NCBI RefSeq assembly: GCF_004769405.1
Contig: NZ_RQES01000001.1
Location: 124,001-188,000, forward strand
DNA length: 64,000 nt
From: Leptospira selangorensis
GTDB taxonomy: Bacteria > Spirochaetota > Leptospiria > Leptospirales > Leptospiraceae
Direction: 5' to 3'
The notes beneath the pieces were generated by a model. It made no database searches and had not been told where the DNA came from. It was given only the letters and a program-made list of their open reading frames with translations. This document shows, one piece after another, positions 42,049 to 52,858 of the stretch. Each line of letters begins with the position of its first letter. Position 1 is the stretch's first letter. The translations under genes were made by a program, and so were the position numbers.

Positions 42049-45000
42049 AACATAAATTTCCCACATATACAAACCCGAAAGCGCAAGAACTTCTAAAGTT
42101 ATTAGAAGAAAGAATACTAGTTCTTGATGGTGCAATGGGGACTATGATCCAAAGATATGGTCTGGGGGAAGAAGACTTCCGAGATGAACGCCTCAAAGAT
42201 CATCCTTCCGCGTTGAAGGGAAATAATGATCTACTTGTAATCACTAAACCTGAGGTGATTGAAGAAATACATTATAAATTTTTAGAAGCAGGGGCAAATA
42301 TTTTAGAAACAAATACGTTTAGCTCCAATCGAATTTCTCAAGCCGATTATAACGCGGAAGCATACGTTGATGAGCTAAATAGAAAAGCGGTAAAAGTTGC
42401 TCGTGCTGCAATGGAAAAGTTCTCTAAAGCTCATCCTGACCAGCCATTATTCCTTGCAGGATCTATAGGGCCTACAACCAGAACGGCTTCTCTTTCTCCG
42501 GATGTGAATAATCCTGCATTCCGTGCAGTAACCTTTGACGAATTAGTGGAAACATTCTACGAACAAGTGAGAGCACTTGTGGAAGAAGGAGTCGATATTC
42601 TTCTTTCCGAAACCAATATCGATACTTTAAATTTAAAAGCGATCATCGTTGCTATTGAGAACGTATTCAAAGATTTGAATGTAAGGATTCCTGTTTCTCT
42701 TTCTGTTACGATCACTGACGCTTCCGGAAGGACATTGTCAGGACAGACGATCGAGGCATTCTACAACTCCATCTATCATGCAAATCCTCTTTCTGTAGGG
42801 ATCAACTGTGCTTTAGGTGCAGGTGAGATGAGGCCTTATATAGAAGAATTATCTAGAATCTCAGGTTGTTATATTAGTTGTTATCCTAATGCAGGTTTGC
42901 CTAACGCGTTTGGTGGATATGACCAAACTCCAGAAGAATTTGGAAACTTCTTGGATGATTTTTCCAATCAAGGTTGGTTAAATATTGCGGGAGGATGTTG
43001 TGGAACTACTCCAGCTCATATTAAAGAAGGTGCCAAAGCCGTCCAAGGTAAAAAGCCTAGAATCATACCGGAGATAGAAGGAAAAACTAGGCTATCCGGA
43101 TTAGAACCTTTGAATATAGATGAAACAACAGGTTTCGTATTAATAGGAGAAAGAACTAACGTAACAGGTTCTCCTAAATTCAAAAAACTGATCTTAGAAG
43201 GAAACTTTGAAGAAGCAGTGTCAGTCGCTTTACAGCAGGTAGAAGCAGGTGCAAACGTTATCGATATAAACTTCGACGAAGCTCTTTTAGATGGAGAAGC
43301 CTCCATGAAAGAGTTCTTAAACTTGATCGCAGTTGAACCCGATATTGCGAAAGTTCCTTTCATGGTGGACAGTTCCAAATGGTCCGTTTTGGAAACTGGA
43401 TTAAAATGTATCCAAGGAAAACCGATCGTAAACTCCATCTCCTTAAAAGAAGGAGAAGAGAAGTTTTTACAACAGGCAAAAATAGTTAAGATGTACGGTG
43501 CTTCCGTCATCGTAATGGCTTTCGACGAACAAGGCCAAGCTGCTACTAAAGATGACAAAGTTCGAATTTGTAAAAGAGCTTATGATCTATTAGTGGAAAA
43601 GGCTGACTTCTCTCCGTTTGATATCATCTTTGATCCGAACATTCTCACTGTCGGAACTGGAATAGATGAGCATAATAACTATGCAGTCGATTTTATAGAA
43701 GCGATCAAAGAAATCAAAGTTGTTTGCCCAGGCGCGAAAATCAGCGGTGGTTTGAGTAATATCTCCTTCTCTTTCCGTGGAAATAACCCAGTAAGAGAAG
43801 CAATGCACTCCGCATTTTTATTTTACGCGATCAAGGCCGGAATGGATATGGCGATCGTAAATGCAGGTATGCTTGCAGTTTATGAAGAAATTCCTAAAGA
43901 TCTTTTAGAAAGAGTAGAGGACGTTCTCCTGAATAGAAGACCGGATGCTACCGAAAGATTAATCGATTTTGCTGAATCAGTTAAGTCGGGTGAGAAGGCT
44001 GAGAAAAAAGAAGAAGCCTGGAGAGAAGGGACAGTAGAGCAAAGATTAGAATATTCTTTAGTAAAAGGAATCGTAGAATATATAGACCAAGATACCGAAG
44101 AAGCAAGGCTTAAATATGATCGACCTCTTCAGGTGATCGAAGGTCCTTTAATGGACGGAATGAGAGTAGTGGGAGATCTGTTCGGATCCGGAAAAATGTT
44201 CCTTCCTCAAGTTGTCAAAAGTGCAAGGGTGATGAAAAAATCGGTGTCTTATCTTCTCCCTTTCATGGAAGAAGATAACAGCAAAGATGCTCAGGCTTCT
44301 ACAAAACAAAAATTCCTGATAGCCACAGTGAAAGGTGACGTTCATGATATCGGTAAAAATATCGTGGCCGTTGTGCTTGCTTGTAATAACTATGAAGTGA
44401 TCGACCTTGGAGTGATGGTCCCTTGTGAGAAAATTCTGGAAGAAGCGAGAAAAGAGAAAGTAGATATCATTGGATTGTCCGGTCTCATTACTCCTTCTCT
44501 AGATGAGATGGTTCATGTCGCGTCTGAAATGAAAAGGACAGGTTTCGATATTCCTCTGTTGATTGGAGGAGCTACTACAAGTTCAGCTCATACCTCCGTA
44601 AAAATTTCTGAAAAATATGATCAACCTGTGGTCCACGTAATTGATGCTTCCAGAGTCGTGAACGTAGTCGCAAAACTTTTGAGTCCTTCTTTAAAACCAG
44701 ATTATATAAAACAGATTAAAGAAGAACAAAAGATCCAAAGGGAAATTTATTTTAATACTAGAAGCGATCGTAAACTTGTTTCTATCGAAGATGCCAGAGA
44801 AAATAAATACGTTACCGATTGGAATGTTACTAAGGTAACTAAACCGAATTTTGTAGGAGTTCGAGTTTTTGATAACGAGATCTCTTTGGAAGAATTGGTT
44901 CCTTATATTGACTGGTCTCCATTCTTCCAAGCTTGGGAATTAAAAGGACGTTATCCTTCTATTCTTGAAAGTGAAACTTACGGTAAACAAGCCAAAGAAT

Positions 45001-45782
45001 TATTCAAAGACGCTCAAAAATTATTAGAAGATATCATTTCTAATAAAAGATATACAACCCGAGGAGTGATCGGTGTCTTCCCCGCGAATAGTGTAGGCGA
45101 CGATATTGAAGTTTACGAGGACGAAACGAGAACAAAAGTGAAAACCGTTTTTCACACTCTTCGCCAACAGATCAGCAAAGAAGAAAAAGACGAACCTAAT
45201 TATTGTTTGGCGGACTATATAGCTCCTAAAGAAAACGGAGTCGCGGATTATATCGGCGGTTTTGCAGTGACTGCGGGTCATGGAGTAGAGGCGTTTGCTT
45301 CTATCTTCGACTCTAACCTCGATGACTATAATTCCATCATGGCAAAGGCCTTGGGCGATCGTTTTGCAGAAGCTTTTGCCGAATATATGCACCTTAAGAT
45401 CCGAAAAGAGATTTGGGGTTATGTTGCCGATGAAAATCTTTCTACGGAAGAATTGATCCGGGAACGTTATCAGGGAATTCGTCCTGCGGCCGGTTATCCT
45501 GCAAGTCCGGACCATACCGAAAAGAGAACCTTATTCGATCTATTAGATGTGGAGAAGAATACAGGGATCACTCTCACGGAACATTTTGCGATGATGCCTG
45601 CAAGTTCGGTGAGCGGTTTATATTTCGCTCATCCGGATGCTAAATATTTTGCGGTGGCGAAGATCAACAAGGACCAGATCCAGGATTATGCAAATAGGAA
45701 AGGAATGGCCGTTTCCGAGGTGGAAAAATGGCTTTCTCCGAATTTGGCTTATGACCCCCAAGAGGCGGTTTCCAGAGTCTAA
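42045..45782 (+). CDS. metH: Cobalamin-dependent methionine synthase
   Basis: 1245 residues, full length. Homocysteine domain (about 15-335) with zinc-binding cysteines in [11 protein letters not shown] (about 254) and GGCCGTT (about 315). Methyltetrahydrofolate domain (about 360-620) with [31 protein letters not shown] and [16 protein letters not shown]. Cobalamin domain (about 660-900) with lower-ligand His in [11 protein letters not shown] near 765. Reactivation domain (about 920-1245) with [11 protein letters not shown] and [14 protein letters not shown], and [15 protein letters not shown] for SAM. It transfers a methyl group from methyltetrahydrofolate to homocysteine. It is last of the four-gene operon and overlaps the ferredoxin gene by four bases. 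No cobalamin riboswitch is visible; control probably goes through the ArsR fusion. Confidence 0.98.
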   Translation: MKHKFPTYTNPKAQELLKLLEERILVLDGAMGTMIQRYGLGEEDFRDERLKDHPSALKGNNDLLVITKPEVIEEIHYKFLEAGANILETNTFSSNRISQADYNAEAYVDELNRKAVKVARAAMEKFSKAHPDQPLFLAGSIGPTTRTASLSPDVNNPAFRAVTFDELVETFYEQVRALVEEGVDILLSETNIDTLNLKAIIVAIENVFKDLNVRIPVSLSVTITDASGRTLSGQTIEAFYNSIYHANPLSVGINCALGAGEMRPYIEELSRISGCYISCYPNAGLPNAFGGYDQTPEEFGNFLDDFSNQGWLNIAGGCCGTTPAHIKEGAKAVQGKKPRIIPEIEGKTRLSGLEPLNIDETTGFVLIGERTNVTGSPKFKKLILEGNFEEAVSVALQQVEAGANVIDINFDEALLDGEASMKEFLNLIAVEPDIAKVPFMVDSSKWSVLETGLKCIQGKPIVNSISLKEGEEKFLQQAKIVKMYGASVIVMAFDEQGQAATKDDKVRICKRAYDLLVEKADFSPFDIIFDPNILTVGTGIDEHNNYAVDFIEAIKEIKVVCPGAKISGGLSNISFSFRGNNPVREAMHSAFLFYAIKAGMDMAIVNAGMLAVYEEIPKDLLERVEDVLLNRRPDATERLIDFAESVKSGEKAEKKEEAWREGTVEQRLEYSLVKGIVEYIDQDTEEARLKYDRPLQVIEGPLMDGMRVVGDLFGSGKMFLPQVVKSARVMKKSVSYLLPFMEEDNSKDAQASTKQKFLIATVKGDVHDIGKNIVAVVLACNNYEVIDLGVMVPCEKILEEARKEKVDIIGLSGLITPSLDEMVHVASEMKRTGFDIPLLIGGATTSSAHTSVKISEKYDQPVVHVIDASRVVNVVAKLLSPSLKPDYIKQIKEEQKIQREIYFNTRSDRKLVSIEDARENKYVTDWNVTKVTKPNFVGVRVFDNEISLEELVPYIDWSPFFQAWELKGRYPSILESETYGKQAKELFKDAQKLLEDIISNKRYTTRGVIGVFPANSVGDDIEVYEDETRTKVKTVFHTLRQQISKEEKDEPNYCLADYIAPKENGVADYIGGFAVTAGHGVEAFASIFDSNLDDYNSIMAKALGDRFAEAFAEYMHLKIRKEIWGYVADENLSTEELIRERYQGIRPAAGYPASPDHTEKRTLFDLLDVEKNTGITLTEHFAMMPASSVSGLYFAHPDAKYFAVAKINKDQIQDYANRKGMAVSEVEKWLSPNLAYDPQEAVSRV

Positions 45783-45788
45783 TCTTTA

Positions 45789-46103
45789 ATGAAACGATTT
45801 GTCGAAGTTACTACAAATCCGGTTCATTCTGAATACCAGGATGAATCGGAGCCTGGAACGGAGTTTCCATTCCATCCTTGGTTGGCATCTAAGATTAGGG
45901 AGAAGCTGGGAAGGGAAGATCTACGCTTGAAGCTGAGTGAGATCAGCTGCGAGGAAGTAGCCTGCCCAGTAATGGAGACTAGGATCGAAGTCGTAGATAC
46001 TACATCCGGTAAAACTACTACTTTATTGAGATTTGGCAGAAAGAAAGAGCAAATCAACAAACTGGATCTGCAGCTTTCGTTCCAGAAAATGCAAATTCTG
46101 TAG
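45789..46103 (+). CDS. Putative small protein with CPxxET motif, 104 aa
   Basis: The family is uncertain. Residues 22-104 look like a real domain: EFPFHPWLASKIREKLGRED, EISCEEVACPVMETRIEVV and LLRFGRKKEQINKLDL. The C-x5-CP-x2-ET core is reminiscent of a small bacterial family with CxDPxCPxxETVI (by eye). The ATG at 45789 has no Shine-Dalgarno and lies 6 bp after metH. Residues 4-8 (FVEVT) are encoded by a dispersed 15-bp motif, and the last codons by an inverted copy, so the frame is bounded by the repeat. The natural start may have been altered by repeat insertion. Confidence 0.5.
   Translation: MKRFVEVTTNPVHSEYQDESEPGTEFPFHPWLASKIREKLGREDLRLKLSEISCEEVACPVMETRIEVVDTTSGKTTTLLRFGRKKEQINKLDLQLSFQKMQIL
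45801..45815 (+). repeat. Dispersed 15-bp motif (copy 9)
   Basis: GTCGAAGTTACTACA, exact consensus, 19 bp after the metH stop and inside the first codons of the small ORF. Its exact inverted partner is at 46099, at the 3' end of the same ORF. Confidence 0.85.
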
Positions 46104-46168
46104 TAACTTCGACTAAATCTATACCTGAATCCTGATTCCAGACCCAAATTCCTGTCGAAGATACTACA
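46099..46168. repeat. Dispersed 15-bp motif, inverted pair (copies 10 and 11)
   Basis: TGTAGTAACTTCGAC (46099-46113) faces GTCGAAGATACTACA (46154-46168), both exact consensus, 40 bases apart. They sit between the convergent ends of the small ORF and the exported-protein gene at 46174, where a terminator would be expected. The stem so formed would pair 14 of 15 bases. Confidence 0.85.
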
Positions 46169-46173
46169 AACCC

Positions 46174-46797
46174 CTAATTCAAAACAAATCCAGAGATTAT
46201 CTTCTCAAAGTTTGCCTTCTCTTTCTCGAACTGACTTTCCAGAGTAAAGGTGGAAAACTGAACGGAACCAAAATTACCGCTAGCTAGAAAGGAATAAAAA
46301 ATAAATCTAAGACCTTTGATCTGAGCAGTATAAGTGACGATCTTTCCCGCGACTCCGTTTACGGAACAATCTTCAATATTAATGATCCTTGCATCCGGAT
46401 CCGTTTTAACTACATTCAATAAAACTAATTCAGGAAATGACTCTAATGGAATTTCTAAACCTTCATAGATCACCATTGCGTTTCCGGTTCTCGCCTGGTT
46501 TATAAAATGAAATTCTGCGAATTCATGGCTTTCAGTCACGCTTGTCCATAGAGTGGAGTTATAATAAACGGAATATATTCCTGATTTACTTTTGATCAGG
46601 CTTGTTTGGTCGGTTCCTTTTAGAATAGATCTACCTATATCCGATTTTTTAGCAGGATCTTTTTTCGGCTCAGGTGCGTATTGCCATGTGAAGTTTTCTT
46701 TGAGAACTATCTTCTTTCCTGTTTTAGTATAAACTACTTCGTCGGCGAATGTAGCGGTGGCGGCACAGAATAAGATTAGAAACTTGATTTTTTCCAT
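46174..46797 (-). CDS. Exported protein of unknown function, 207 aa
   Basis: A signal peptide (MEKIKFLILFCAATATFADE) with predicted cleavage after FA, and a good Shine-Dalgarno (AGGAGAAAG) on the minus strand. Residues 20-45 read VVYTKTGKKIVLKENFTWQY, a short motif shared by several small exported bacterial proteins (DUF3157-like). The remainder (about 75-205) looks like a PsbP/DUF1795-type alpha-beta fold: YYNSTLWTSVTESHEFAEFH, ALVIYEG-like AMVIYEGLEI, and a terminal helix FEKEKANFEKIISGF. Probable periplasmic protein; no role can be assigned. It ends close to a dispersed-motif pair. Confidence 0.75.
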   Translation of the reverse strand: MEKIKFLILFCAATATFADEVVYTKTGKKIVLKENFTWQYAPEPKKDPAKKSDIGRSILKGTDQTSLIKSKSGIYSVYYNSTLWTSVTESHEFAEFHFINQARTGNAMVIYEGLEIPLESFPELVLLNVVKTDPDARIINIEDCSVNGVAGKIVTYTAQIKGLRFIFYSFLASGNFGSVQFSTFTLESQFEKEKANFEKIISGFVLN

Positions 46798-46864
46798 AGG
46801 ACTTTCTCCTGTTTTTGAAAAATTTACTGAGGATAGGCGAGATTATATTAGGAAAACTTGATCT

Positions 46865-47917
46865 TTATTTTTGTAAACTTGGGGAACTATCCGAAAATTT
46901 GTATTTCACCCCAAGCATACCTTGGATTTCCGGAGTGAGTAATCCATCTGTATTTGGGAACGGTTGATGAAGAGGTAAACGTACTAAACCTTCGAAACTT
47001 AAGTTTTTCGTGGAGATGGAAAATCCAGGATTTACATAATACTCATAACCTTGTTGCCATCCTTTGAAGGCCTGAGGGGTTTCGATCTGCAAAAGACTTC
47101 TATCATTAAATCTTTTGATTCCGGAAACTTGCAGAAAAAAATCCATCTTATTCAAGTTACTGGAATTCGAGATCAACGAGTAACTGATACCGATGGATGA
47201 TTTTGCAGACTCAGGGATCGCCAAACCTACGTTATTCCCGGCCATTCTCCAGCCTAAATCCATTTGGATCCCAGCTCTTCCGAGCAAATATCCGAAGAGT
47301 AAATTCCCTGCTTGGTTGTCTAAACCTCTGGAAAGATTGGAACCTAAACCAGGCATAACAGAAGAAGTGGCTCTTACATCTGTCAAACCATCGAACGCTC
47401 TTCTTTCAGTATTAGCTCCTATATAGGCCTCGGATTTATTGTCCTTGCTCTGGCCCATGCTCATTGCCATTACAAAAACTTCTTCTCTTCCGAGTGAAGG
47501 ATATAGAGCGAAAAATTCTCTCTTTTGTAAAAGTATTCTAGGTTGGTTAGGTAATTTATTAGGAAGTCCAGGAATAGAATTGAAAGATGCGGATGTGGAT
47601 TCGGTCGGAATATATTCCTGGAACACTTTCATTTCATAAGGATATTTGAATGTAAGAGAAGAGAAAAATTGGACCTTATGTTCTTCCTTCTCTACTTTGT
47701 CCCCGGATGTTTCCTTTTGGGAAAATAGGGTCGTATTTTTGGAAAAGTTGTCGAAAGAATCCCAGAAAAAAGTAGAACTGTTTTCTCCGTATATTACGGA
47801 CAAGCTCGCTACAAAAGGAAAAATCACCTGTAAGAGGGAAGGGAAGGTCTTTCTAAGGAGCGAGCGCTTACGTTTAGGAAGAGATTTGGAATCATATGTC
47901 ATCTTCTCGGTTCTCAT
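46865..47917 (-). CDS. Putative outer-membrane beta-barrel protein
   Basis: 350 residues if started at the ATG at 47917 (MRTEKMTYDS). The frame is open further upstream but would run across the divergent phosphofructokinase start, so that extension is rejected; an ATG at 47902 is also possible. A long basic N-terminus (SLPKRKRSLLRK) precedes a hydrophobic stretch (about 30-48), consistent with a signal peptide. The mature protein has alternating beta-strand character (MQMDLGWRMAGNNVGLAI-like segments, YYVNPGFSISTKNLSFEGLV) and ends GVKYKFSDSSPSLQK. It most resembles barrel proteins of the MetA-pathway phenol-degradation/transporter type by general pattern only. A 12-bp inverted repeat lies just upstream. 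Confidence 0.6.
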   Translation of the reverse strand: MRTEKMTYDSKSLPKRKRSLLRKTFPSLLQVIFPFVASLSVIYGENSSTFFWDSFDNFSKNTTLFSQKETSGDKVEKEEHKVQFFSSLTFKYPYEMKVFQEYIPTESTSASFNSIPGLPNKLPNQPRILLQKREFFALYPSLGREEVFVMAMSMGQSKDNKSEAYIGANTERRAFDGLTDVRATSSVMPGLGSNLSRGLDNQAGNLLFGYLLGRAGIQMDLGWRMAGNNVGLAIPESAKSSIGISYSLISNSSNLNKMDFFLQVSGIKRFNDRSLLQIETPQAFKGWQQGYEYYVNPGFSISTKNLSFEGLVRLPLHQPFPNTDGLLTPEIQGMLGVKYKFSDSSPSLQK

Positions 47918-47932
47918 CCTATATTTATTGAT

Positions 47933-47976
47933 ATATGACGGAATATTCTTCCTTGCCAATGAAAATTCCGTCATAT
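47933..47976. promoter_or_regulatory. 12-bp inverted repeat between divergent barrel-protein and pfk genes
   Basis: ATATGACGGAAT (47933-47944) and ATTCCGTCATAT (47965-47976) are perfect inverted copies with a 20-bp spacer, so the half-site centres are 32 bp apart, about three helical turns. Between divergent starts this is a good candidate operator for co-regulation of both genes, or two copies of one site in opposite orientation. Confidence 0.55.
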
Positions 47977-48022
47977 TTACCAAAAAATAAGACCTTCTAT
48001 AATTTACTTGGAATCGGTAAAA

Positions 48023-49318
48023 ATGAACACAAAGATCAGAAATTTCGGACCTTGCAAAATTGAAAGTCCAGCCGCTTATGAATATTACACCGGAGACGAA
48101 TCCAAGGTGGTTTTCAAGACAGTATTCGAAACGGAAGAAAGCTGGAAGGAATATATAGGAGAAGGTGCCGAATTTTTCGAACAAGCGGGTCCCAGAAAGA
48201 AGATCTACTTCGACCCAAAGGAAGTGACTGCCGGGATTGTAACCTGCGGTGGGCTTTGTCCTGGGATCAATGACGTGATCCGAGGGATCGTAATGGAATT
48301 AAATTATAGATACGGGGTCAAACGTATCCTTGGATTCCCTTATGGCTATCAGGGCCTTGTAAAAAAATTCGATCACAAGCCAATCGAGCTGAATCCGGAA
48401 AACGTTGCCCATATAGGAAGAGACGGAGGAACCATTCTCGCATCTTCCAGAGGGAACCAAAATGCTTCTGACATGGTAGATAGGCTGTCTTTGTACGGAG
48501 TTAAGATGTTATTCTGTATCGGAGGAGATGGGACCTTAAGAGGAGCCAAAGAGATTGTAAGCGAGATAGACAGAAGGGGAGAAGAGATCTCTGTTATTGG
48601 AGTTCCTAAAACAATAGATAACGATATCAACTATGTTCAAAAAACTTTCGGATTTTCCACCGCCTTCTCCAAAGCGATGGAAGCTGTAGAATGTGCGCAT
48701 GTGGAAGCAAAAGGTGCGCCGAACGGTATCGGCGTAGTAAAGTTAATGGGAAGACATTCGGGTTTTATCGCTGTGAATGCGGCTCTTGCATCCCAAAACG
48801 TGAACTATTGTTTAATCCCTGAAGTGGACTTCGATCTGAAAGGAAAAGGCTCCTTCTTAGATGTTTTGAAAAATAGGATCTTAACCAGAGAACATGCGGT
48901 GATCATCGTAGCAGAAGGAGCAGGACAAAAGTTTTTCGGTAAAACGGAAGAAAGAGACGCATCCGGAAATCTTAAGTTAGGTGATATAGGTGTTTATCTT
49001 AAAAATTCCATCCAAGACTTTTTCAAAGCGGAGAAAATAGAAGTGAATGTAAAATATATAGATCCGAGCTATATTATTCGTTCCATTCCTGCAAATCCTG
49101 AGGATTCTATTTTCTGTGGATTTTTGGCCCAAAATGCGGTACATGCTGCAATGGCAGGTAAGACTGATATAGTGATCGGAATGTGGAATAATGTGTTTAC
49201 TCATCTTCCGATCGATATTGCTATCCAAGAAAGAAAAGTGCTTCAACCTACTAAAAGTACTTTATGGAGAACGTTACTAGCTTCTACAGGACAGCCTGCT
49301 CATATGGTGGCAGAATAG
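48023..49318 (+). CDS. 6-phosphofructokinase, ATP-dependent type
   Basis: 431 residues from the ATG at 48023; a TTG at 48008 would add five. PFK signatures: [20 protein letters not shown] (nucleotide-binding loop, about 70-90), [31 protein letters not shown] (about 165-180) and [20 protein letters not shown] (about 192-211). The residue after GGD is Gly, as in ATP-using enzymes; PPi-dependent enzymes usually have Asp. The overall length and PKTIDND resemble the long plant/trypanosomatid-like group rather than the 320-residue E. coli PfkA. It phosphorylates fructose 6-phosphate in glycolysis. The gene is monocistronic and divergent from a barrel-protein gene across an inverted repeat. Confidence 0.93.
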   Translation: MNTKIRNFGPCKIESPAAYEYYTGDESKVVFKTVFETEESWKEYIGEGAEFFEQAGPRKKIYFDPKEVTAGIVTCGGLCPGINDVIRGIVMELNYRYGVKRILGFPYGYQGLVKKFDHKPIELNPENVAHIGRDGGTILASSRGNQNASDMVDRLSLYGVKMLFCIGGDGTLRGAKEIVSEIDRRGEEISVIGVPKTIDNDINYVQKTFGFSTAFSKAMEAVECAHVEAKGAPNGIGVVKLMGRHSGFIAVNAALASQNVNYCLIPEVDFDLKGKGSFLDVLKNRILTREHAVIIVAEGAGQKFFGKTEERDASGNLKLGDIGVYLKNSIQDFFKAEKIEVNVKYIDPSYIIRSIPANPEDSIFCGFLAQNAVHAAMAGKTDIVIGMWNNVFTHLPIDIAIQERKVLQPTKSTLWRTLLASTGQPAHMVAE

Positions 49319-49378
49319 TATTATAGTCGGAGAAGTTCCGAGATCAAATAGATATCAGGATGATCGGATTATAAAATC

Positions 49379-51127
49379 CTAATTGAGTCGGACCATTACT
49401 AAAGTGTAATCGTCATGAGGATCCGCTTCTCCTCTGAATGCATCAGTAGTGTCTAAGATCAGTTCTTTTAGATTTTCCACGGGCATATCCCCGTTTCTTT
49501 CTATTAGTTTTGCGAGATTTTCCAAAGAATACATTTCTCCGTCTTTGTTCGTGGTCTCGCTTACTCCGTCAGTGTATAGAACTAGAAGATCTCCAGGTTG
49601 GTATTCTACTTCATGCTCTTCTATCTCTGACTCTTTGATACCTAGAGGCATTCCTTTTCCGGAGAGAAGTAATACCTTCTTCTCCTTGGCCTTATATAAT
49701 AATTGCTCATTATGGCCCGCACTAGAATAACGAATTCTTTTTTTGAGCATATTGATACGGGTCAACATCACAGTAACGAACATAAAATAACCGGACTTCT
49801 CTTGGATGATCCGATTCGCTCCCATGAGGCTGATGCTTGTGGAAGAGTTACGCGCTACTTCCCCCGCTATAATCGTCTTGGAAAATTCCATAAAGAGTGC
49901 GGCCGCGATCCCTTTTCCGGAAACGTCCGCGATTAAGATACTTACTTCATCAGGATTATGATAGATAAGATCATAAAAGTCCCCACCGATCTCCTTGGAT
50001 GCGGTGTAAGAAGTTTCGATCTCCAAAAGATGCATCTTTTTAGGGATATTAGGCAAAGAGTTGATCTGTATCTGAGAAGCAATTTGCATATCTCTTCGGA
50101 TAGAGGTTAACTTCTCTTTTTGGTTTTTTGCCAAAAGACTATTATAAGCCTCTGCGATCTGGTTGGAGATCGTGCTTAAAATAGAAAGATCCTGGTGAGA
50201 AAAACTATCCCCACTCATCTTATCTGCAGCATTCAAAACGCCTATGATTGTCCCATCCTGACGGATCGGAACAGAGACGAATGATCTGGTCTTATAACGA
50301 TTCGGCGTAAGAAGGTCCGGATTAATATCCGTTTGTCCTTGTACTAAGATTGCTTTTCCTAGGGACAAAATTTCATTCAAGATCCCCCGGGATTCATCTA
50401 CCAAATGGGATTCTTCTTCTAAGCTAAAACCGATAGATTTAGAAAGTTCGAATGCTTTTGTTCTAGGGTTTTGGAAGATTAAAGAAACTCTTTCTGCACC
50501 TAAAACATCGGATATAGAGTTTACTGTAAGATTTAGAAACTGATCTAATTCGCTGATATTAGAAATCGCCTGACTGATCTGATAAAGACAATCTAGTTCT
50601 CTTGCTCGGTCTTTTAAGTCGCGGATTAACCTTCTGTTCCTGATCGCGATCGCTGCAAGGTCGGAAAGATATTCTAATATTTTAATATCTTTATTTGTGA
50701 ATTCGGGCCTTTCTAATGAGTTAACCGCTTCCAGAACCCCTTGGATCTCTCCTTGAGCCTTCATTGGAACGCAGATCAGGTTCTTTGTGGTGAATCCTAC
50801 TGCATCGTCTATGTTTCTATAAATCCTTGGATCGTTTGCCGCATCGTTTACGATGACAGGTTCCAGACTTTCCAGTACCATTCCAGCGATCCCTTTTCCT
50901 CTAGGGACTTTTAATTCAGTGAGGGATTCTCCCTTATCACCTTTTGCAACTTGGAATACTAGACAATCTTCTTCCGGATCATAGAGTAGAAGGGAACATC
51001 CTTCCGTATTGAGTACATCTTTTGTGGTCTCTATGATAATTCCCAAAAGTTCTTCCAGATCGTCCGTGGAGTTGATCCTGGCGGTAATGTCTGAAATAAG
51101 AGCTAAGGAGAGCTGTTTGAAACTCAT
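49379..51127 (-). CDS. GAF-GAF-SpoIIE protein phosphatase
   Basis: 582 residues from the ATG at 51127 (CCGGA just before); a TTG at 51196 would add 23. Two GAF domains: about 20-160 ([54 protein letters not shown]) and about 185-335 ([33 protein letters not shown]). A coiled-coil linker ([19 protein letters not shown]) leads to the PP2C/SpoIIE phosphatase (about 365-580) with [42 protein letters not shown] and [12 protein letters not shown], so the metal-binding acids are present. It probably dephosphorylates an anti-sigma antagonist in response to small ligands bound by the GAF domains. No membrane segment. Confidence 0.9.
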   Translation of the reverse strand: MSFKQLSLALISDITARINSTDDLEELLGIIIETTKDVLNTEGCSLLLYDPEEDCLVFQVAKGDKGESLTELKVPRGKGIAGMVLESLEPVIVNDAANDPRIYRNIDDAVGFTTKNLICVPMKAQGEIQGVLEAVNSLERPEFTNKDIKILEYLSDLAAIAIRNRRLIRDLKDRARELDCLYQISQAISNISELDQFLNLTVNSISDVLGAERVSLIFQNPRTKAFELSKSIGFSLEEESHLVDESRGILNEILSLGKAILVQGQTDINPDLLTPNRYKTRSFVSVPIRQDGTIIGVLNAADKMSGDSFSHQDLSILSTISNQIAEAYNSLLAKNQKEKLTSIRRDMQIASQIQINSLPNIPKKMHLLEIETSYTASKEIGGDFYDLIYHNPDEVSILIADVSGKGIAAALFMEFSKTIIAGEVARNSSTSISLMGANRIIQEKSGYFMFVTVMLTRINMLKKRIRYSSAGHNEQLLYKAKEKKVLLLSGKGMPLGIKESEIEEHEVEYQPGDLLVLYTDGVSETTNKDGEMYSLENLAKLIERNGDMPVENLKELILDTTDAFRGEADPHDDYTLVMVRLN

Positions 51128-51225
51128 TTGGTCCGGGAATACTTCTTTTTTTGAGAGATTTTCAAATCGGGAGGGCTTATTCCAGCCCAAATCCAACTCC
51201 TGTCAAGGAGATTCGGAATTTCCTT

Positions 51226-52098
51226 TTATTCGATCAAGGAACCGATCCCTTGATCAGTAAAGATTTCGATCAGGATAGAATGGGGAACTCTTCCGTCAAT
51301 AATATGAGTCCTTCTCACTCCTTGGTCGATCGCGGAAAGACAACATTCTACTTTAGGGATCATTCCTCCGGTGATATCTCCTTTTCGAATATAATCTTTT
51401 ACTAAGGCCCGGTTCAGACCTGTTACAAGTTTTCCGTCGATCAGGATCCCGCTCGTGTCCGTAAGAAGGATCAGCTTCTCTGCTTTAAGAGCTCCTGCCA
51501 ATTCACCTGCAAAAGTATCTGCATTGATATTTAATGATTCTCCAGATTCGGATTCGGCTACTGGAGAAATTACCGGGATAAAACCTTTTTCTTGCAGAGA
51601 TAGAATGACCGTAGGATCTATTTTATCGATCTTACCTACAAGACCAACATCTACTAGTTCGGATTTTTTTCCTTCTACATCGATTTCTATCTTTGTCTTG
51701 GAAGCGACTGCCAGGTTTCCGTCTTTTCCGGAAAGTCCTACTGCGTTTCCACCTTCTTTATTGATCATGGAAACGATCTGTTTATTTACTTTTCCTGTGA
51801 GAACCATTTCCACAACGTCCATGGTCTCTTCGTTTGTGACTCTATGTCCGTGAACGAACTCGGTTGGAATATTCAAACTATCTAAGAGTCTATTGATCTC
51901 AGGCCCGCCTCCGTGAACGATAACCGGATGGATGCCTACGTATTTTAGAAGAACTATATCTTTTGCAAAAGATTCCTTTAAGTCTGCCTTAGCCATCGCG
52001 GCCCCACCATACTTGATGACCACAGTTTTCCCGGAGTATTTTGTAATATAGGGAAGGGCCTCCAGAATATTGTTGACCCTCTCAAAGGAATGTTCCAT
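51226..52098 (-). CDS. argB: Acetylglutamate kinase
   Basis: 290 residues from the ATG at 52098 ([18 protein letters not shown]), the normal start for the family; a longer frame upstream overlaps the divergent SDR start and is rejected. Amino-acid kinase fold: [12 protein letters not shown] near 30-41, [11 protein letters not shown] near 66-76, [45 protein letters not shown] and [18 protein letters not shown] near the C-terminus. It phosphorylates N-acetylglutamate, the second step of arginine synthesis. No other arg gene is adjacent. The gene is divergent from an SDR gene, with 43 bp between starts. Confidence 0.97.
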   Translation of the reverse strand: MEHSFERVNNILEALPYITKYSGKTVVIKYGGAAMAKADLKESFAKDIVLLKYVGIHPVIVHGGGPEINRLLDSLNIPTEFVHGHRVTNEETMDVVEMVLTGKVNKQIVSMINKEGGNAVGLSGKDGNLAVASKTKIEIDVEGKKSELVDVGLVGKIDKIDPTVILSLQEKGFIPVISPVAESESGESLNINADTFAGELAGALKAEKLILLTDTSGILIDGKLVTGLNRALVKDYIRKGDITGGMIPKVECCLSAIDQGVRRTHIIDGRVPHSILIEIFTDQGIGSLIE

Positions 52099-52141
52099 AC
52101 CAAACAGAGAAATCGTTCCCCACTTGTACGTCGATTCAGAA

Positions 52142-52858
52142 ATGTTTACAATTTTAATCACTGGAGGAAGTGGAGGTCTTGGCCGAGCTCTTGTTTCCGA
52201 ATTAGGAAATTCCGGATATAAGATCTTAAATTGGGATCTGGTTTCTCCTGATAAACTTCATCCAAACGAAATATTCCAAAAAGTAGATCTGACTTCTTCC
52301 GATGAATTGGAGAATGCCTGCAATAGTTTGAAGTCTGAAACTTCTTCTCCAATCCGCGGATTTATACATTGTGCGGGTTATGGAGGTCCTTATCATAAGA
52401 TCACCCAAGTTTCTTTGGAAGAATGGGACAGGATCTTTTCCATCAATCTTCGCTCCGCTTTTCAGATTACAAAATTTTTACTTCCGATTTTCAGTACACA
52501 AGAATTCGGAAGATTTGTTTATATAGCTTCTTCTTTGTCTGTACAAGGAAGCGCATTATCTGTGGCTTATTCTTCTTCTAAACATGGGATCATAGGTTTT
52601 ATGAAATCTATCGCTGCTGAATGGGGAGAGAAGGGAATTACTTCTAACGCGGTGAGTCCGGGTTATATGGAAACCAAAATGGGCATCCAGGAAGATCAGG
52701 TTGACGATCATCGTAAAAAGATAATAGAGATGACTCCTGTTAAGAAGATCGCTTCTCCGGAAGAGATTGCAAGAGTGGTTACTTTTTTAATTTCTTCCGA
52801 GTCCGGTTATATCAACGGTGCGAACTGGACTGTGGACGGAGGAATTACTTCGATTTAG
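52142..52858 (+). CDS. SDR-family oxidoreductase (FabG-like)
   Basis: 238 residues from the ATG at 52142 ([14 protein letters not shown]). Classical short-chain dehydrogenase: cofactor loop [10 protein letters not shown] at about 7-16, CAGYGG (NAG motif equivalent) near 78, catalytic Ser in [12 protein letters not shown], and the catalytic YxxxK in YSSSKHG. The C-terminus has [16 protein letters not shown], as in FabG-type reductases. It probably uses NAD(P)H on an acyl, sterol or sugar carbonyl; the substrate is not predictable. The 3' end overlaps the convergent M61 peptidase gene by 14 bp. Confidence 0.9.
   Translation: MFTILITGGSGGLGRALVSELGNSGYKILNWDLVSPDKLHPNEIFQKVDLTSSDELENACNSLKSETSSPIRGFIHCAGYGGPYHKITQVSLEEWDRIFSINLRSAFQITKFLLPIFSTQEFGRFVYIASSLSVQGSALSVAYSSSKHGIIGFMKSIAAEWGEKGITSNAVSPGYMETKMGIQEDQVDDHRKKIIEMTPVKKIASPEEIARVVTFLISSESGYINGANWTVDGGITSI

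Noticed and set aside
46865..48184. Long minus-strand extension of the barrel-protein gene to 48184
   Set aside because: It would run across the phosphofructokinase start and an inverted repeat; the residues upstream of 47917 look like non-coding translation.
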